A stretch of DNA of 64,000 bases from Kluyveromyces lactis (taxonomy: Eukaryota > Ascomycota > Saccharomycetes > Saccharomycetales > Saccharomycetaceae): contig NC_006041.1 in assembly GCF_000002515.2 (NCBI RefSeq), positions 2,046,001 to 2,110,000 on the forward strand, read 5' to 3'. Shown here one piece after another: positions 19,845-29,762 of the stretch; position 1 is the first letter of the stretch; each line of letters opens with the position of its first letter. Below the pieces are notes generated by a model that was not told where the DNA came from, did no database searches, and saw only the letters and a list, made by a program, of their open reading frames with translations. The translations under genes and the position numbers were made by a program.

Positions 19845-22325
19845 TTATTCCATATCGACATCTTCATCCGGTGTCCTTTGCGTCGAAGGGTTAGTTATAT
19901 CAGAATTGTCTTCCGTTGTATCATCAATATCGTCAATAAATAGCAAGGTGTTTCCGTCTTCTATTTGATGCCAAACATTAAGATACTCATACTCTTTGAT
20001 ACAGCTTACCAGTTGCAGCATAGTGAAACCTCTTGATCTAATCGTTCTTACAATAGCATCATACGGTAATCTTTTATTAAATCTACCATTTTCAGTCGCC
20101 ATTTTCTTGATAATTGTGTAAATTCTGGTTGTTGGGTTTTCATCTTCATATGGGTTCTTGCGGTCGCTGTATAATGACTCTTTAGAGACTTCTACCAACC
20201 TCAAAGCTTCGTCTACATCTTCAATTTCCACAGTGTCACTGAGCCTTAGTTTTGCCAAGGCCTGTGATAGTCTGATAATTGCAAGTAAAGTTCTAGGTGT
20301 TGCTTGCCCAAACGAGAATTTAGAATCCAACGCTTTCTTAGAGTCTTGTCTCATTCTTGTATAAGATAGAACTATGTGTTCATTGACATCAGCTGACAAC
20401 ACAGGTCTCTTAGTCTTGGCGTATGCAATATACTCTCTCATTTCGCTCGAAGGAATTGGTTCGAAACCAAAATCAGGTTGCCTGTCATACATATGAACGT
20501 ACGTGACGTGTTCTGCTAACTTCTCATCGTTTTCTTTGCTTGGCATATCGAGTAGTAAAAACATGATATCGAATCTAGACAAAAGAGCTGCTGGTAGATT
20601 AATATTTTCAAGTGGAGATAACCTTGGATTATACCTTCCGTATAGCGGGTTAGCAGCTGCCAATATGGAGGCTCTGGCATTTAAAGTAGTGTTAATACCT
20701 GCCTTAGAAATTGAAATGGTTTGTTGTTCCATAACTTCATGGATAGCAGTTCTATCACTTTCATCCATCTTATCAAATTCATCGATACAACAGATACCGT
20801 TATCGGCAAGGACGAGGGCACCACCTTCTAGCACCATTTCATCAGTCACTGGATCCTTCATAACGGCGGCTGTTAGACCTACACCAGAAGAACCCTTACC
20901 AGTTGTATAGACACCTCTCGGAGAAATTTTACAGATAGATTTCAATAATTGAGATTTAGCAACACCAGGATCACCCATCAAGCAAATGTTAATATCACCT
21001 CTGATTTTTAGACCATCCCCGACTTTTTTTTCAACACCGCCCACTAATAATAACAATAAAGATTTCTTAACATCGAGATTACCGTAAATTTCTGGAGCAA
21101 TTGATTTAGCCAAACGGTTATAAACATCACCTTGGTTGACGATTTTCGCTACTCTTTCTTTCAATTGATCATCAACTTGGAAAGATGCGAATTTTTTCTT
21201 ATGCTGGTACACAAACTGTGTCTCTAGGTACGTTTCCGTTAATAGACCAGCTTTCAAAGCACGGAAACCAGTGTATGGTGAAGGTAGATATATACCAGTA
21301 ACATCTACCACATCACCTGGAATCATGGATCTAGTTAATGGCCCATTAATGTGAATAGTTAATGTCCTTGGGATATGCCCGATGGGCACTTGATCTGATA
21401 GTTCTTGAATTTTACATTCTTGGAATGCACTGAACTTTGATGCCCTAGTACTCATGAACAATTGTCCCTTAGTTTGATTTTCGGAACATTGGGCAGAGGG
21501 ACATTCTATTATTGGGGTAAAAGTTCTTTTATTAACTTCTTGGAACACTTCATGACCGCACTGATCACAAGTATAAGCGTTGACTGTGACACTTGGCTTC
21601 ACATCAGAGACTCTGGTAATGATACCACGGACTGTAATCAATTTTCCCAAATAAGAGCCTTTAATTTCTCTTACTGACATTGGTTTCAGTTTCCTAGTGG
21701 ATCTGCTGGTTAACGGTTTAAAATACAAATGATATCTCCTAATCAACGCAGCAGGGAACAAATCAGCGTCCGTAGTGGCCAATTGATCCAAATTGGTTTG
21801 AGACTCTTCGCCCATCCCTTGAGCCATTTGTTGGAATTCATCTCTAGTTTCCAAGATATTTCTTTCGTTTCTCAATCTTCGTTGGTGTAAAATGACGTCC
21901 AATACATCTGTTTCGTAATCGATATCTTTCGTTGGAGGCGGCAATAGTTCATCTACACAGTTGGAGAAAAGTTCTGTGAACCGCTTAGTGTTTTCCATGA
22001 TGATACGGTGTAAGTTAACTAAGTTCTTGCCTTGTGCTGCTGTATTTGACGAAGACAAATTTTCAAATTGCTTGGTGCGCTGATAATGGTACACATCGTC
22101 CAATTCGATATACAAGATATCTTGTTCTCTATTGGCAATATGTTGCAATTGTTGCAAGTACTTTGGGCCCTGACCAACTTCAGGATCCAAGTTATCGTCA
22201 TTATCGTTCTCCCCAGTAGAACCGATAGTTTCCTCTTTGTAATGGATCAAGAAATCTTTGATATTATCTTGAGCTACCTCGTAGTCAATTCCGAGATCCA
22301 GTGTGGGCAAAACCGATGAAGCCAT
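19845..22325 (-). CDS. MCM7: MCM2-7 helicase subunit Mcm7
   Basis: 826 residues from the ATG at 22325. The frame stays open for 38 codons more but homology starts at MASSVLPTLDL. Mcm7 is part of the replicative helicase loaded at origins. Visible parts are the N-terminal OB/zinc region (CDQCGHE followed by a second pair CPSAQC), the Walker A GDPGVAKSQLLK, Walker B ICCIDEFDKM, sensor region ILAAANPLYGRYN, arginine finger LLSRFDIMF, and a C-terminal winged-helix with an acidic tail. S. cerevisiae CDC47 (YBR202W) has 845 residues. The upstream region carries three ACGCGT boxes, the classic G1/S MBF site, though 570-670 bp away. Confidence 0.97.
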   Translation of the reverse strand: MASSVLPTLDLGIDYEVAQDNIKDFLIHYKEETIGSTGENDNDDNLDPEVGQGPKYLQQLQHIANREQDILYIELDDVYHYQRTKQFENLSSSNTAAQGKNLVNLHRIIMENTKRFTELFSNCVDELLPPPTKDIDYETDVLDVILHQRRLRNERNILETRDEFQQMAQGMGEESQTNLDQLATTDADLFPAALIRRYHLYFKPLTSRSTRKLKPMSVREIKGSYLGKLITVRGIITRVSDVKPSVTVNAYTCDQCGHEVFQEVNKRTFTPIIECPSAQCSENQTKGQLFMSTRASKFSAFQECKIQELSDQVPIGHIPRTLTIHINGPLTRSMIPGDVVDVTGIYLPSPYTGFRALKAGLLTETYLETQFVYQHKKKFASFQVDDQLKERVAKIVNQGDVYNRLAKSIAPEIYGNLDVKKSLLLLLVGGVEKKVGDGLKIRGDINICLMGDPGVAKSQLLKSICKISPRGVYTTGKGSSGVGLTAAVMKDPVTDEMVLEGGALVLADNGICCIDEFDKMDESDRTAIHEVMEQQTISISKAGINTTLNARASILAAANPLYGRYNPRLSPLENINLPAALLSRFDIMFLLLDMPSKENDEKLAEHVTYVHMYDRQPDFGFEPIPSSEMREYIAYAKTKRPVLSADVNEHIVLSYTRMRQDSKKALDSKFSFGQATPRTLLAIIRLSQALAKLRLSDTVEIEDVDEALRLVEVSKESLYSDRKNPYEDENPTTRIYTIIKKMATENGRFNKRLPYDAIVRTIRSRGFTMLQLVSCIKEYEYLNVWHQIEDGNTLLFIDDIDDTTEDNSDITNPSTQRTPDEDVDME

Positions 22326-22509
22326 GGTACTGGTGGTGTTCTGAATCGTTGGTTGGTGTGAGTGGCAGCAGACAGTAGGAAAACTGATAACGGAGAAGTT
22401 GTTGAAGATTAGCAGAAAGTGTATGCGTAAATGTTTCAAAGATCAATTGGAAAAACGAAAGTGATTTTTATTTTACAGTTCCTAATCGGGTAGAAGATGA
22501 AAGACGCAT

Positions 22510-22530
22510 TACCCGGACACAACCACGTGA
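22510..22530. promoter_or_regulatory. Reb1-type and CACGTG sites upstream of MCM7
   Basis: TTACCCG at 22510-22516 and CACGTG at 22525-22530 lie 185-205 bp upstream of the MCM7 ATG. Reb1 and Cbf1 are general nucleosome-positioning factors in yeasts; occupancy is inferred from the motif only. Confidence 0.55.
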
Positions 22531-23718
22531 CAAAACATACCAACATAATTACCCTCCCTCTTATAGTCTATTTTTAATTTGAAATTGCAATTCAATTTTT
22601 CAATTTTCAGTACTTTTCATAAACGACCACATTGGCTTGGCTGGACCCCCGGTATAGAGAGGCAGTAACCTCAAAAATTGGGTGAAAACAACCTTAACAT
22701 TGCATTATCTAAGCCTAACAAGTGTTCAATGGGCCAATCGAGTGGACAATGGATATAGTATAGGAATTTGGCATTCGTAAATGGACACCCCAGTTTCAGA
22801 AACTGAAATTCAACATTTCCCCTCGCTCAAAGTGTACCGCCGCCCCTGCCCTCAGGGATAGCCCTTGGTAAACGAGAGGTATGTCATCGCAACGCGTAAA
22901 CCAGGTGTAATTTATTACCTCCCCGCCCCCCATAAATTGTTTACATTTTACGCGTTGTACCGTACGTAAACGTCAAAAAACGTAAACAAACGCGTAAACC
23001 GCACCCTTAAATTTGAGAAATCAATTTAAAAAATCAATTTAGCTCCTTCCCAGTTTACGTGTTGCAAAAATGCACTACATACGGACCGGCATACCAATAG
23101 TTTACAGTTTATGCCGTTAAACATCACCGAAGCTAATGTTTATTATTATTACTACTGTGTGGAAAAGGGTACAGGCCCCGGCACAGCCCTATGTGTCGGC
23201 GTCGTTCACAATGACACTTAGTCAGACCACATTTATTTCACCGTTTCTCAGTCCACACACTCAAGATTTCGCACAAAACTCTCAGTCCTACACACGTTTC
23301 TAAGATGCAAAAGAAAAAGCCAACAAAAAATTCTCAAAATAAAAAAAATTCGCCTAGCTGAGTATCTGCATTGTACTGTAATGTACCTTAAAACTGGAAA
23401 TCAGGTTAGAACAGCTGTCTCAGACTGACTTTCTGACAGTTACCTCGTTATCTTTAGCATTTTAACTGTTTTTGGTTTGACTTTTTTATGCTTCGTTTAG
23501 CCCGAGATTAATATGCACACAGAGTGTTAGTATCGTTACACTAAGATGGTTTTCGGTTCTAGTTTTATATATAAGAAGTATGAAATGTGAATAGTTGAAG
23601 ATTCGGTTCTTGTGATAGAGTATATTTTATATTAGGATTTAAATATATGTATGTGTATTGTCACGAGGTTAAACACAAACATAAAACTCAAACTATATAC
23701 ATATACACCTATTACGAG
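22531..23718. other. Gene-free interval upstream of MCM7
   Basis: Apart from the motif cluster described separately, this interval has a C-rich patch near 22850-22930, AT-rich runs near 23010-23040 and 23330-23350, and no open frame with recognisable similarity. A replication origin or a non-coding transcript is possible but not shown. Confidence 0.4.
22868..23105. promoter_or_regulatory. Cluster of MCB (ACGCGT) and forkhead-type (GTAAAC) motifs
   Basis: Within about 240 bp there are three ACGCGT hexamers (22892-22897, 22950-22955, 22990-22995) and at least seven GTAAAC cores on either strand, including a perfect GTAAACAAA at 22982-22990. The 11-mer ACGCGTAAACC occurs twice, at 22892-22902 and 22990-23000, fusing the two motifs. 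MCB is bound by MBF and GTAAACA by Fkh1/2 in S. cerevisiae. The cluster lies between MCM7 and the small gene at 23719. Confidence 0.65.
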
Positions 23719-23919
23719 ATGATTGCCAGTACGATATTCAAGAGACAAGCTTCAGGTTTCGCTACCCACTCTGTGAAGACAAATAAAGCGTACCTGTCCT
23801 ATTTGACTATGGGATTCACCATTCCATTTGTCGTTTCATACTATTCGACTTATTCTAGTGCTCAGGATGAGTTGAAAGGAAGGTCAAATCCAAGATTATA
23901 TTTCGGAAGGTTCCTATGA
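23719..23919 (+). CDS. Small single-pass membrane protein, YBR201C-A position
   Basis: 66 residues from the ATG at 23719. A basic, Ser/Thr-rich N-terminus (MIASTIFKRQASGFATHSVK) resembles a mitochondrial targeting sequence. A membrane segment follows at about residues 26-45 (YLSYLTMGFTIPFVVSYYST), then a short polar tail ending LYFGRFL. The upstream in-frame ATG-less extension has no protein character. In S. cerevisiae the small ORF YBR201C-A lies between DER1 and CDC47 in the same relative orientation, and its product is similarly short. I do not recall its sequence, so orthology is positional. Composition and context support a real gene. Confidence 0.62.
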   Translation: MIASTIFKRQASGFATHSVKTNKAYLSYLTMGFTIPFVVSYYSTYSSAQDELKGRSNPRLYFGRFL

Positions 23920-24260
23920 TCGGTTTAAATCATGGACTACTTGTATGAAAAAGGTTGCAGGACTTATGCCTTTTTTTTTATGAATAGTTTTTTCCCCTCC
24001 TTTCCCCGACTTCAATTCAATATCCCTTCCGCGACTATTCTCTTCTCTATTTTATTTCGACGGTTAAATTAAGAGTCAATTATTTCTCTAGACTCTCTCT
24101 GGTTATGGTTTTAGATAGATCATCAGTTATAACTATATTTTTATAATGTAAGGAATTATACTTTTTCACTAAATTTAACTCAATCTTCTCTTCTCTCATA
24201 CTTTCCAGGTAATACCACTTTATGACTGGAATGACACAAAGAGCCAGTAATTAGCCAAAC
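23920..24260. other. Intergenic between small gene and HTC1
   Basis: 341 bp holding a T-run at about 23971-23979 just after the small gene, which may help termination, and pyrimidine-rich sequence upstream of HTC1. No further gene is seen. Confidence 0.4.
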
Positions 24261-24881
24261 ATGACCACGTCAAAGGACCCCATTACCTGGGAACAGAGTA
24301 AACATTATATCAAGACCGGTGAGTTGTACAAGTTGATCCGGTCACCGGAAATTACGGCCAAATATCGCAAGCATAAATCCGAGCTTGAATCTAAAGGCCA
24401 AGATTTGGTCTCCTTTATCCTCACTTCCAGATTACACTGGGATGTGAAAGAATTGAACCACTTTAATAATATAGCTTTCGCCTCGGATGAGGATAAGATT
24501 AAAACCTTGTTTAAGGATAAGACTACGTTGAAGATTCTTACGAATGATTACCCTTATAATCTCGAAGATTCCATATCTCATATCTTGATTTGGTCCAAAA
24601 TCTATATTCCGTTGTACCAGTCCAACGTGAACGCATCAACAGATGATTCAGTCGTTATGCAATCAATGAATACAGAAGTGAAACAACTAATCGAGAAGTT
24701 TTTGGACCATTTGCTTAAACCATTAGGTTTAACGGACTATATTTGGTTTATCAATTATCCGAGATTGCAAAGTATAAAGACCGTCTCCCACATACACGTC
24801 CTGATCAAATCCAATGATAAAGATACAGTTCAGAGACTTGTAGATGACGATTCGTTACTAACCCCATTACCCTCAGAGTGA
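24261..24881 (+). CDS. HTC1: DUF3605/GIG1-like protein, HTC1 (YPL067C) position
   Basis: 206 residues, no membrane segment or signal. Sequence blocks such as LTSRLHWDVKELNHFNNIAFAS, ILTNDYPYNLEDSISHILIWSK and DYIWFINYPRLQSIKTVSHIHVLIK match my memory of the fungal DUF3605 family. The founder is the GlcNAc-induced protein Gig1; W, H and D residues in NDWPY/HxxVW-type motifs are conserved there. No biochemical function is established. The gene lies between RGL1/MCM7 and the YPL068C homologue, on the strand expected for S. cerevisiae YPL067C (HTC1), which is close in length. Family assignment is moderate; the symbol is positional. Confidence 0.65.
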   Translation: MTTSKDPITWEQSKHYIKTGELYKLIRSPEITAKYRKHKSELESKGQDLVSFILTSRLHWDVKELNHFNNIAFASDEDKIKTLFKDKTTLKILTNDYPYNLEDSISHILIWSKIYIPLYQSNVNASTDDSVVMQSMNTEVKQLIEKFLDHLLKPLGLTDYIWFINYPRLQSIKTVSHIHVLIKSNDKDTVQRLVDDDSLLTPLPSE

Positions 24882-25110
24882 AAGTGTATATTTGACTAGG
24901 TATGATGTATAGTATCATTCTACCTTTAAATACCATACACGTGACCTCGTACCTTTATACTGGTATTAGTTTCTTTTTGTTGCCAAAAATGTAGTCTCGA
25001 ATGGCGATGCTCATCTCAAGAGTTCAGTAGTTAACGGAACAGATGAGGAGTATTTTAGCTGCTTCAGAAGATCATCTCGTTACTATATACAGAGAAAAAA
25101 GTGCTTAACA
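24882..25110. promoter_or_regulatory. CACGTG site upstream of YPL068C homologue
   Basis: The 229 bp spacer contains CACGTG at 24938-24943, about 170 bp upstream of the next start codon. This is a candidate Cbf1/Pho4-type site. Confidence 0.45.
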
Positions 25111-26031
25111 ATGCAGCTGCGAAGAAGTACGCGTTTACGCACCGTACATACTGTTAAAAATAACACTTCCATCAATGAGGATCACAGTTTGATTTCTGTG
25201 TCGGATCAGGTATCAGAGAAACCTGAGGACAGATTTGACAAAGTAGATCAGGACTCAGATGATGATGAAAATGGCGAGCGTGTAGCGGTTCAAGACATTT
25301 CCTTTGACGAGGATGAACGAATGCAGAGCAGAACAGGTCAAACTTCCGCTACGACTCTTTTGAAAATCTCAAGACCTGAATATAACCCACAAGATTTGAA
25401 GGAAACTATTCATGTTGATACGCATTTTGTTAACCAGTTTAACGATTTGATAGAGAAACAATCTACTTTGTTTTTCAATTCCTTGACAAGTCCTGAATAC
25501 GTTATATATAATAACTTGGAAATATTCAAATATCCAAGTGATAAGGTGAGCTTGCAAACAATATCAAGACAGTTGACTGAATTACTACCAGACTTGAACA
25601 AGAACTACGATACCGATCTGAAAGAGCTGTTAAAACAATTGCATGAGGATCAAGAACGAGAGGAAAACTTGAAAATTTTAAATCAAGGTCCAGAAGCTGA
25701 AGTCTTCAAAGACCCATTACAATCGCTACTAAATTATCAACCTGATGTGAAAGAATCAGACGAATCAAAACTTATAGAGCAAGTGGCCAAAATCCATGAA
25801 ATCAACATTTCCGATATATCTGACATCCTTATCAACCCACCAGTGCGGACACTGAAGAGAGCATTGAATGTGAACAACCAAACAAAGAAACATGACATTT
25901 CCCATATTTCCAATAAATGCAGTAGATTATTAACGAAAGAACGCAACCATTCATTGCCATGGCCCGTTAAGAAGAAAAAGAAGCAAACAGATTCATCGGC
26001 AATACATGAAGATGTCTCATTAATGTCATGA
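25111..26031 (+). CDS. YPL068C homologue, nuclear protein of unknown function
   Basis: 306 residues, highly charged and without membrane segments. It starts with a basic MQLRRSTRLR, then an acidic region (DSDDDENGE). A helical, probably coiled-coil middle spans about residues 150-205 (LKELLKQLHEDQEREENLKIL). The C-terminus has a lysine cluster (PVKKKKKQ) that would serve as a nuclear localisation signal. Position and strand match S. cerevisiae YPL068C, of similar length, between HTC1 and BTS1. I recognise no domain. Identity rests on synteny and overall character. Confidence 0.65.
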   Translation: MQLRRSTRLRTVHTVKNNTSINEDHSLISVSDQVSEKPEDRFDKVDQDSDDDENGERVAVQDISFDEDERMQSRTGQTSATTLLKISRPEYNPQDLKETIHVDTHFVNQFNDLIEKQSTLFFNSLTSPEYVIYNNLEIFKYPSDKVSLQTISRQLTELLPDLNKNYDTDLKELLKQLHEDQEREENLKILNQGPEAEVFKDPLQSLLNYQPDVKESDESKLIEQVAKIHEINISDISDILINPPVRTLKRALNVNNQTKKHDISHISNKCSRLLTKERNHSLPWPVKKKKKQTDSSAIHEDVSLMS

Positions 26032-26150
26032 AAAAGAGATACTTTAAAAAGTTATTTCACTGCTATACACCGTGAAATTATCATATAAATAATGTCATTT
26101 AAGAAACGTTCATATATAAATATATACAAACACATCTGAACATAGAACTT

Positions 26151-26720
26151 TCAAATATTGAGTCCGTACGTCTTGCTCATTGCCTCGTCAATGAAATAGA
26201 GCAGATGACCAGGTATGATCAATGCTAGCGCCTGGCGCAACTCCAACGGTGTCAAAAGATAGATAAGGGCTATGGAGGATATAGGGATCCAAACTACATT
26301 CACCGCAACGTTAAAGACAAAGAGCGCTGCGTTATTGCTCTTTTTTGAAACGTAGTACCACATATTAATGCCCAAAGCCTGTCCAATCGACAATGGGAGA
26401 TCTGAGTATACTATGAAAAATACGACCGAGAGATAAAGACAGAGTATCTTCAATGCAAGTTTCCTTTTATCAGTTGTGGTCTGTTCTATCAGCTGTAATG
26501 AAGATAAAGCAACAACAGCATTGCCGATCAGGTCTGGAGAAAGTTTGATATAAAATAAACCATAAATCAACCGCAGATACTGCTTCCTGTAATATACTGC
26601 ATCCCATGAGTAAGCAACGTCATAGACAGTAAGGAAATTGCACCAAAGTGCCAAGTTTAACATCAATATTCCAATGCCCCAACATCTAGTTATTATAGGA
26701 ATATCTCGTATAAGATCCAT
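26151..26720 (-). CDS. DER1: Derlin, ER-associated degradation factor Der1
   Basis: 189 residues with about six hydrophobic segments spread through the chain, for example ILMLNLALWCNFLTVYD, ILCLYLSVVFFIVYS, and PISSIALIYLLTPL. N-terminal DIPIITRCWGIGILML corresponds to the conserved derlin opening in which a P-P/ITR motif precedes the first membrane helix. No rhomboid serine-histidine dyad is seen, as expected for a derlin pseudoprotease. Der1 acts with Hrd1 to move luminal misfolded proteins out of the ER. S. cerevisiae Der1 (YBR201W) has 211 residues and the same place next to CDC47. Divergent from BTS1. Confidence 0.82.
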   Translation of the reverse strand: MDLIRDIPIITRCWGIGILMLNLALWCNFLTVYDVAYSWDAVYYRKQYLRLIYGLFYIKLSPDLIGNAVVALSSLQLIEQTTTDKRKLALKILCLYLSVVFFIVYSDLPLSIGQALGINMWYYVSKKSNNAALFVFNVAVNVVWIPISSIALIYLLTPLELRQALALIIPGHLLYFIDEAMSKTYGLNI

Positions 26721-27217
26721 ACTTCTTTATATTCTTAAGGCACAGTTCCTTTCACAGCCAGCGTTATTGATAATGTATATCAGATGATTAACTTCCCTTT
26801 AAAGTGATAAAAAGATGCCAGTAAGTACTGAAAGGCACTTTTATAAGTAGTTAAAGTCTTTAAAACAACAAACAGAGCCGAATACTATTTCTAGTATGTA
26901 TATGATGCACCGAAAAACGAATACACTGGTTTATATATCACCTTTCTTGAAGGTGACTTGTTCTTTCCAAAGGTCTCTTCAATATTCAAATTGGAATTCC
27001 TATTTTTTTTTCTCGTTTATCTAGCCCATACGTTGATCCATTCGAATTGACATATCACGAACTGAAACTGGTTTCTACTGTAAAGATATCACACATGTAC
27101 GTATATAGGGAGTAAGCATTTGAGAACCCTGAACAACTTGCTGTTAATTCGTTGTTAATTATTGGTATTGAGCTAATATTTTAAATTGATTATAGAACTG
27201 TAACAACTGCTTAATAT
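26721..27217. promoter_or_regulatory. Divergent DER1/BTS1 promoter region
   Basis: 497 bp between head-to-head genes. The sequence CCAGCGTT near 26758-26765, about 40 bp upstream of DER1, resembles the core of the unfolded-protein-response element (CAGCGTG) with one mismatch. A TATATA lies near 27100 before BTS1. Assignment of both is weak. Confidence 0.4.
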
Positions 27218-28165
27218 ATGTCACATACCATGGATTCTTTGGATCAGATTATTTACAATGATACATTACAGACAACGAAACCAGTTACAGAGCCATTTGA
27301 GTACTTGTTAAAGCAACAGGGGAAGCGGGTGAGGACACTTCTAATCGAAGAGTTTGGTAAATTATATGAGGTACCGAAACCGTCTATAGATGCCGTTAGC
27401 GCCTTCATCGATGAGCTTCATACCGCCAGCTTATTAATAGATGACATAGAGGATAATGCAGAGCTCAGAAGGGGTCATGTAGCAGCTCATAAAAAATATG
27501 GTATCTGGACCACTTTGAACAGTGCTCAATGCGCAGTTTATGTTTCTATTTCGAAGTTGTTGGCTAAAGAGCATGAACCATCTTTGCCATCAATTATCAA
27601 CGACGAACTAATACGGCTTCATGTGGGACAAGGTCAGGATATATACTGGAGAGATGATGGGATTGTTCCTAGTGTGAACGAGTACTATGAGATGGCTAAG
27701 AACAAAACTGGAGGATTATTTAGGTTAATGGTGAGACTTTTACATGCCTTGTCGAAAAAAGAGCTTGCACAGAAATATGATCTTATACCGTTAGCTAATG
27801 CAGCTGGGATCTTGTATCAAATACGAGATGACTATTTAAATCTATTCTCCAAGACAATGTTTGAACAGAAGGGATTCGCTGATGATCTAACCGAGGGGAA
27901 ATTTTCCTTCCCAATAATTCATGCCATAGCTAGTTCAAGGAATGAAGGTGATAACGATGATTATGTCCTTAAAACAGTTTTATCAAGGCCTTCAGAGATT
28001 CGTACTAAAGAGAAATTGCTCAGTTATTTGGAGCACCAGACAAAGTCTGGTGAATATACCAGACAGGTTATCCAAACTCTTGCACAAAAAGTTACTACTG
28101 AATTGGTTCCAAAGGAGCTTTCTTCAGTTAAAGATATATTGTCGAAACTCTCCCAGTTAGACTAA
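27218..28165 (+). CDS. BTS1: Geranylgeranyl diphosphate synthase
   Basis: 315 residues. It condenses farnesyl diphosphate with isopentenyl diphosphate to make the C20 donor for Rab/Rho prenylation. Polyprenyl-synthase signatures are in order: KQQGKRVRTLLIEEF near residue 32, the first Asp-rich motif LLIDDIEDNAELRRG near 75, KNKTGGLFRLMVRLL near 163, and the second Asp-rich motif YQIRDDYLNLFS near 203, followed by DLTEGKFSFPIIHAI. S. cerevisiae Bts1 (YPL069C) has 335 residues and the same neighbours. The ATG at 27218 is preferred; a second in-frame Met lies five codons later. It converges tightly (55 bp) on MUK1. Confidence 0.94.
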   Translation: MSHTMDSLDQIIYNDTLQTTKPVTEPFEYLLKQQGKRVRTLLIEEFGKLYEVPKPSIDAVSAFIDELHTASLLIDDIEDNAELRRGHVAAHKKYGIWTTLNSAQCAVYVSISKLLAKEHEPSLPSIINDELIRLHVGQGQDIYWRDDGIVPSVNEYYEMAKNKTGGLFRLMVRLLHALSKKELAQKYDLIPLANAAGILYQIRDDYLNLFSKTMFEQKGFADDLTEGKFSFPIIHAIASSRNEGDNDDYVLKTVLSRPSEIRTKEKLLSYLEHQTKSGEYTRQVIQTLAQKVTTELVPKELSSVKDILSKLSQLD

Positions 28166-28220
28166 TTCTATTATATTGATTACGACCATCTTATATATTA
28201 ATTCATTAGCTTCCTCATCA

Positions 28221-29762
28221 TTATTTATTTTTATTAGCTAAATCACGATATATATCAAATATACTTTGCATATCACTAACCTTCAAGTCCTCGAATTTAT
28301 AATCCTTGTACCTTCTCCAATCGGTAGCAGGACCCTCGGTAACCTCGATGCTTGGTAGCGGTACCTGTATCTGTGCTACATGCGGTGGTGGTGGTGGCGG
28401 TGGCGGGGTATAAGTTTTGATGCGACCCATCAAGTTTCTAAAACCAGAATCAATAACATTACCAACAGATATTAAATCAGAAAGAGAGTTAGACCTTTTG
28501 AAATCCGGTATAAATGACTCCTCTGTCGCTAGAGGAAGTTTCACTTGTTCACTGATAGACTCCAAATGCGGAAGTTTTAATTCATCAGTGTGTTGGCAAT
28601 ATGTTATTATATCCTTAGTTGTCAACGAGTCAATGAAAGATATCGCGGCTTCAAAATTCGTAGTGACATATAATTCTTTCTCTTTCAACCTTCGATGGAA
28701 TCTGAAAAGCTTGATGAACTGGAGGTTCAAAAACAATTCTTTTCGAGGATTTGTTATCAAGAGATATATCATCGAAGGAAGTATCTCATCAGCGTTATTT
28801 TGATCAAGAGCCAATAGCTTATCATGCAATACTATTAGGCAATGTACCTTGTCGCAAGGGGATACATTCTCATGTAACATCTTATCAAATAATAACCCTA
28901 CCATATCAAGTCTTTCTTTATGTTTCAACTCTAACGCTAAAAATGCTGGTAAATCAAGTATTCGCGAACTGCTTAACTCTTTCATCGTGTTCAATTTAGT
29001 ATTCAACATCTTATCAAACTCAATAAACTCCGGATTATTACGAAATAGGCTTGTCATTTTCCATTCATTCGAACTAGTCGATTTCGCCTGTCTTGTTGGA
29101 TGATTTGGGACACAAGTGCCAACTTGCAGTATTTTCTTGAATATTTCGCATTCACACAAATCCATAATCTGGTCCGTTTTGATATTATTAGCCTCTTGCA
29201 GCTTAATTTGATGGGATATTTCTTCTGGAGTCAACAATTGCTGATAATTCTGTTCAGAATTAGTTCTAGTTCTTGTTCTTATGCTGCTATTTCGAAAACT
29301 ACTACTTCTGGATCTGTTGAAGATACTACTCAATCCACTATTTCTCGTTTCTCTCGCGTTGAGCATAACATTCACACTTCCAGGCGAGGCTAATGCATTA
29401 AAATGTTGTTGGCAAGATCTATCAAATCTCTCATAAAACCTTTGGAATATCTGAGATAATTGTGTAATCATTAAAGGCCTGGAATATTTAGGCTGTTTCA
29501 AATCATCAATGAACAAATCAATCAATTTCATCAATTCATCAGGTATACTAGCAATGGGAATCAAATCATCATTGGATTCTGAAGATTCTATTGGTAGTTC
29601 TGGTGATGGAGGTGCCGATGTGCTGGCAGTTTGAAGCATGACATTCGGTTTCTTTGCATCGCTATTATTGGAAATCGTCGAATTCAAACTATCGCGATAA
29701 GATTCAGTGATGGATTGTTTAGTATCGAAAGAAGCATTAGAAAATGGGGGAGTATGGAACAT
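28221..29762 (-). CDS. MUK1: VPS9-domain Rab5 GEF Muk1
   Basis: 513 residues. The VPS9 catalytic core is visible at about residues 250-400: VSPCDKVHCLIVLHDKLL, DEILPSMIYLLITNPRKEL and LNLQFIKLFRF, with the conserved Asp/Tyr that act on Rab5-type GTPases (Vps21, Ypt52). Flanking regions are Ser/Asn-rich and poorly ordered. A run of eight prolines occurs near residue 457 and an EDLKVSDMQSIFDIYRDLANK segment ends the protein. S. cerevisiae Muk1 (YPL070W) has about 610 residues and lies next to BTS1, as here. Confidence 0.88.
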   Translation of the reverse strand: MFHTPPFSNASFDTKQSITESYRDSLNSTISNNSDAKKPNVMLQTASTSAPPSPELPIESSESNDDLIPIASIPDELMKLIDLFIDDLKQPKYSRPLMITQLSQIFQRFYERFDRSCQQHFNALASPGSVNVMLNARETRNSGLSSIFNRSRSSSFRNSSIRTRTRTNSEQNYQQLLTPEEISHQIKLQEANNIKTDQIMDLCECEIFKKILQVGTCVPNHPTRQAKSTSSNEWKMTSLFRNNPEFIEFDKMLNTKLNTMKELSSSRILDLPAFLALELKHKERLDMVGLLFDKMLHENVSPCDKVHCLIVLHDKLLALDQNNADEILPSMIYLLITNPRKELFLNLQFIKLFRFHRRLKEKELYVTTNFEAAISFIDSLTTKDIITYCQHTDELKLPHLESISEQVKLPLATEESFIPDFKRSNSLSDLISVGNVIDSGFRNLMGRIKTYTPPPPPPPPHVAQIQVPLPSIEVTEGPATDWRRYKDYKFEDLKVSDMQSIFDIYRDLANKNK

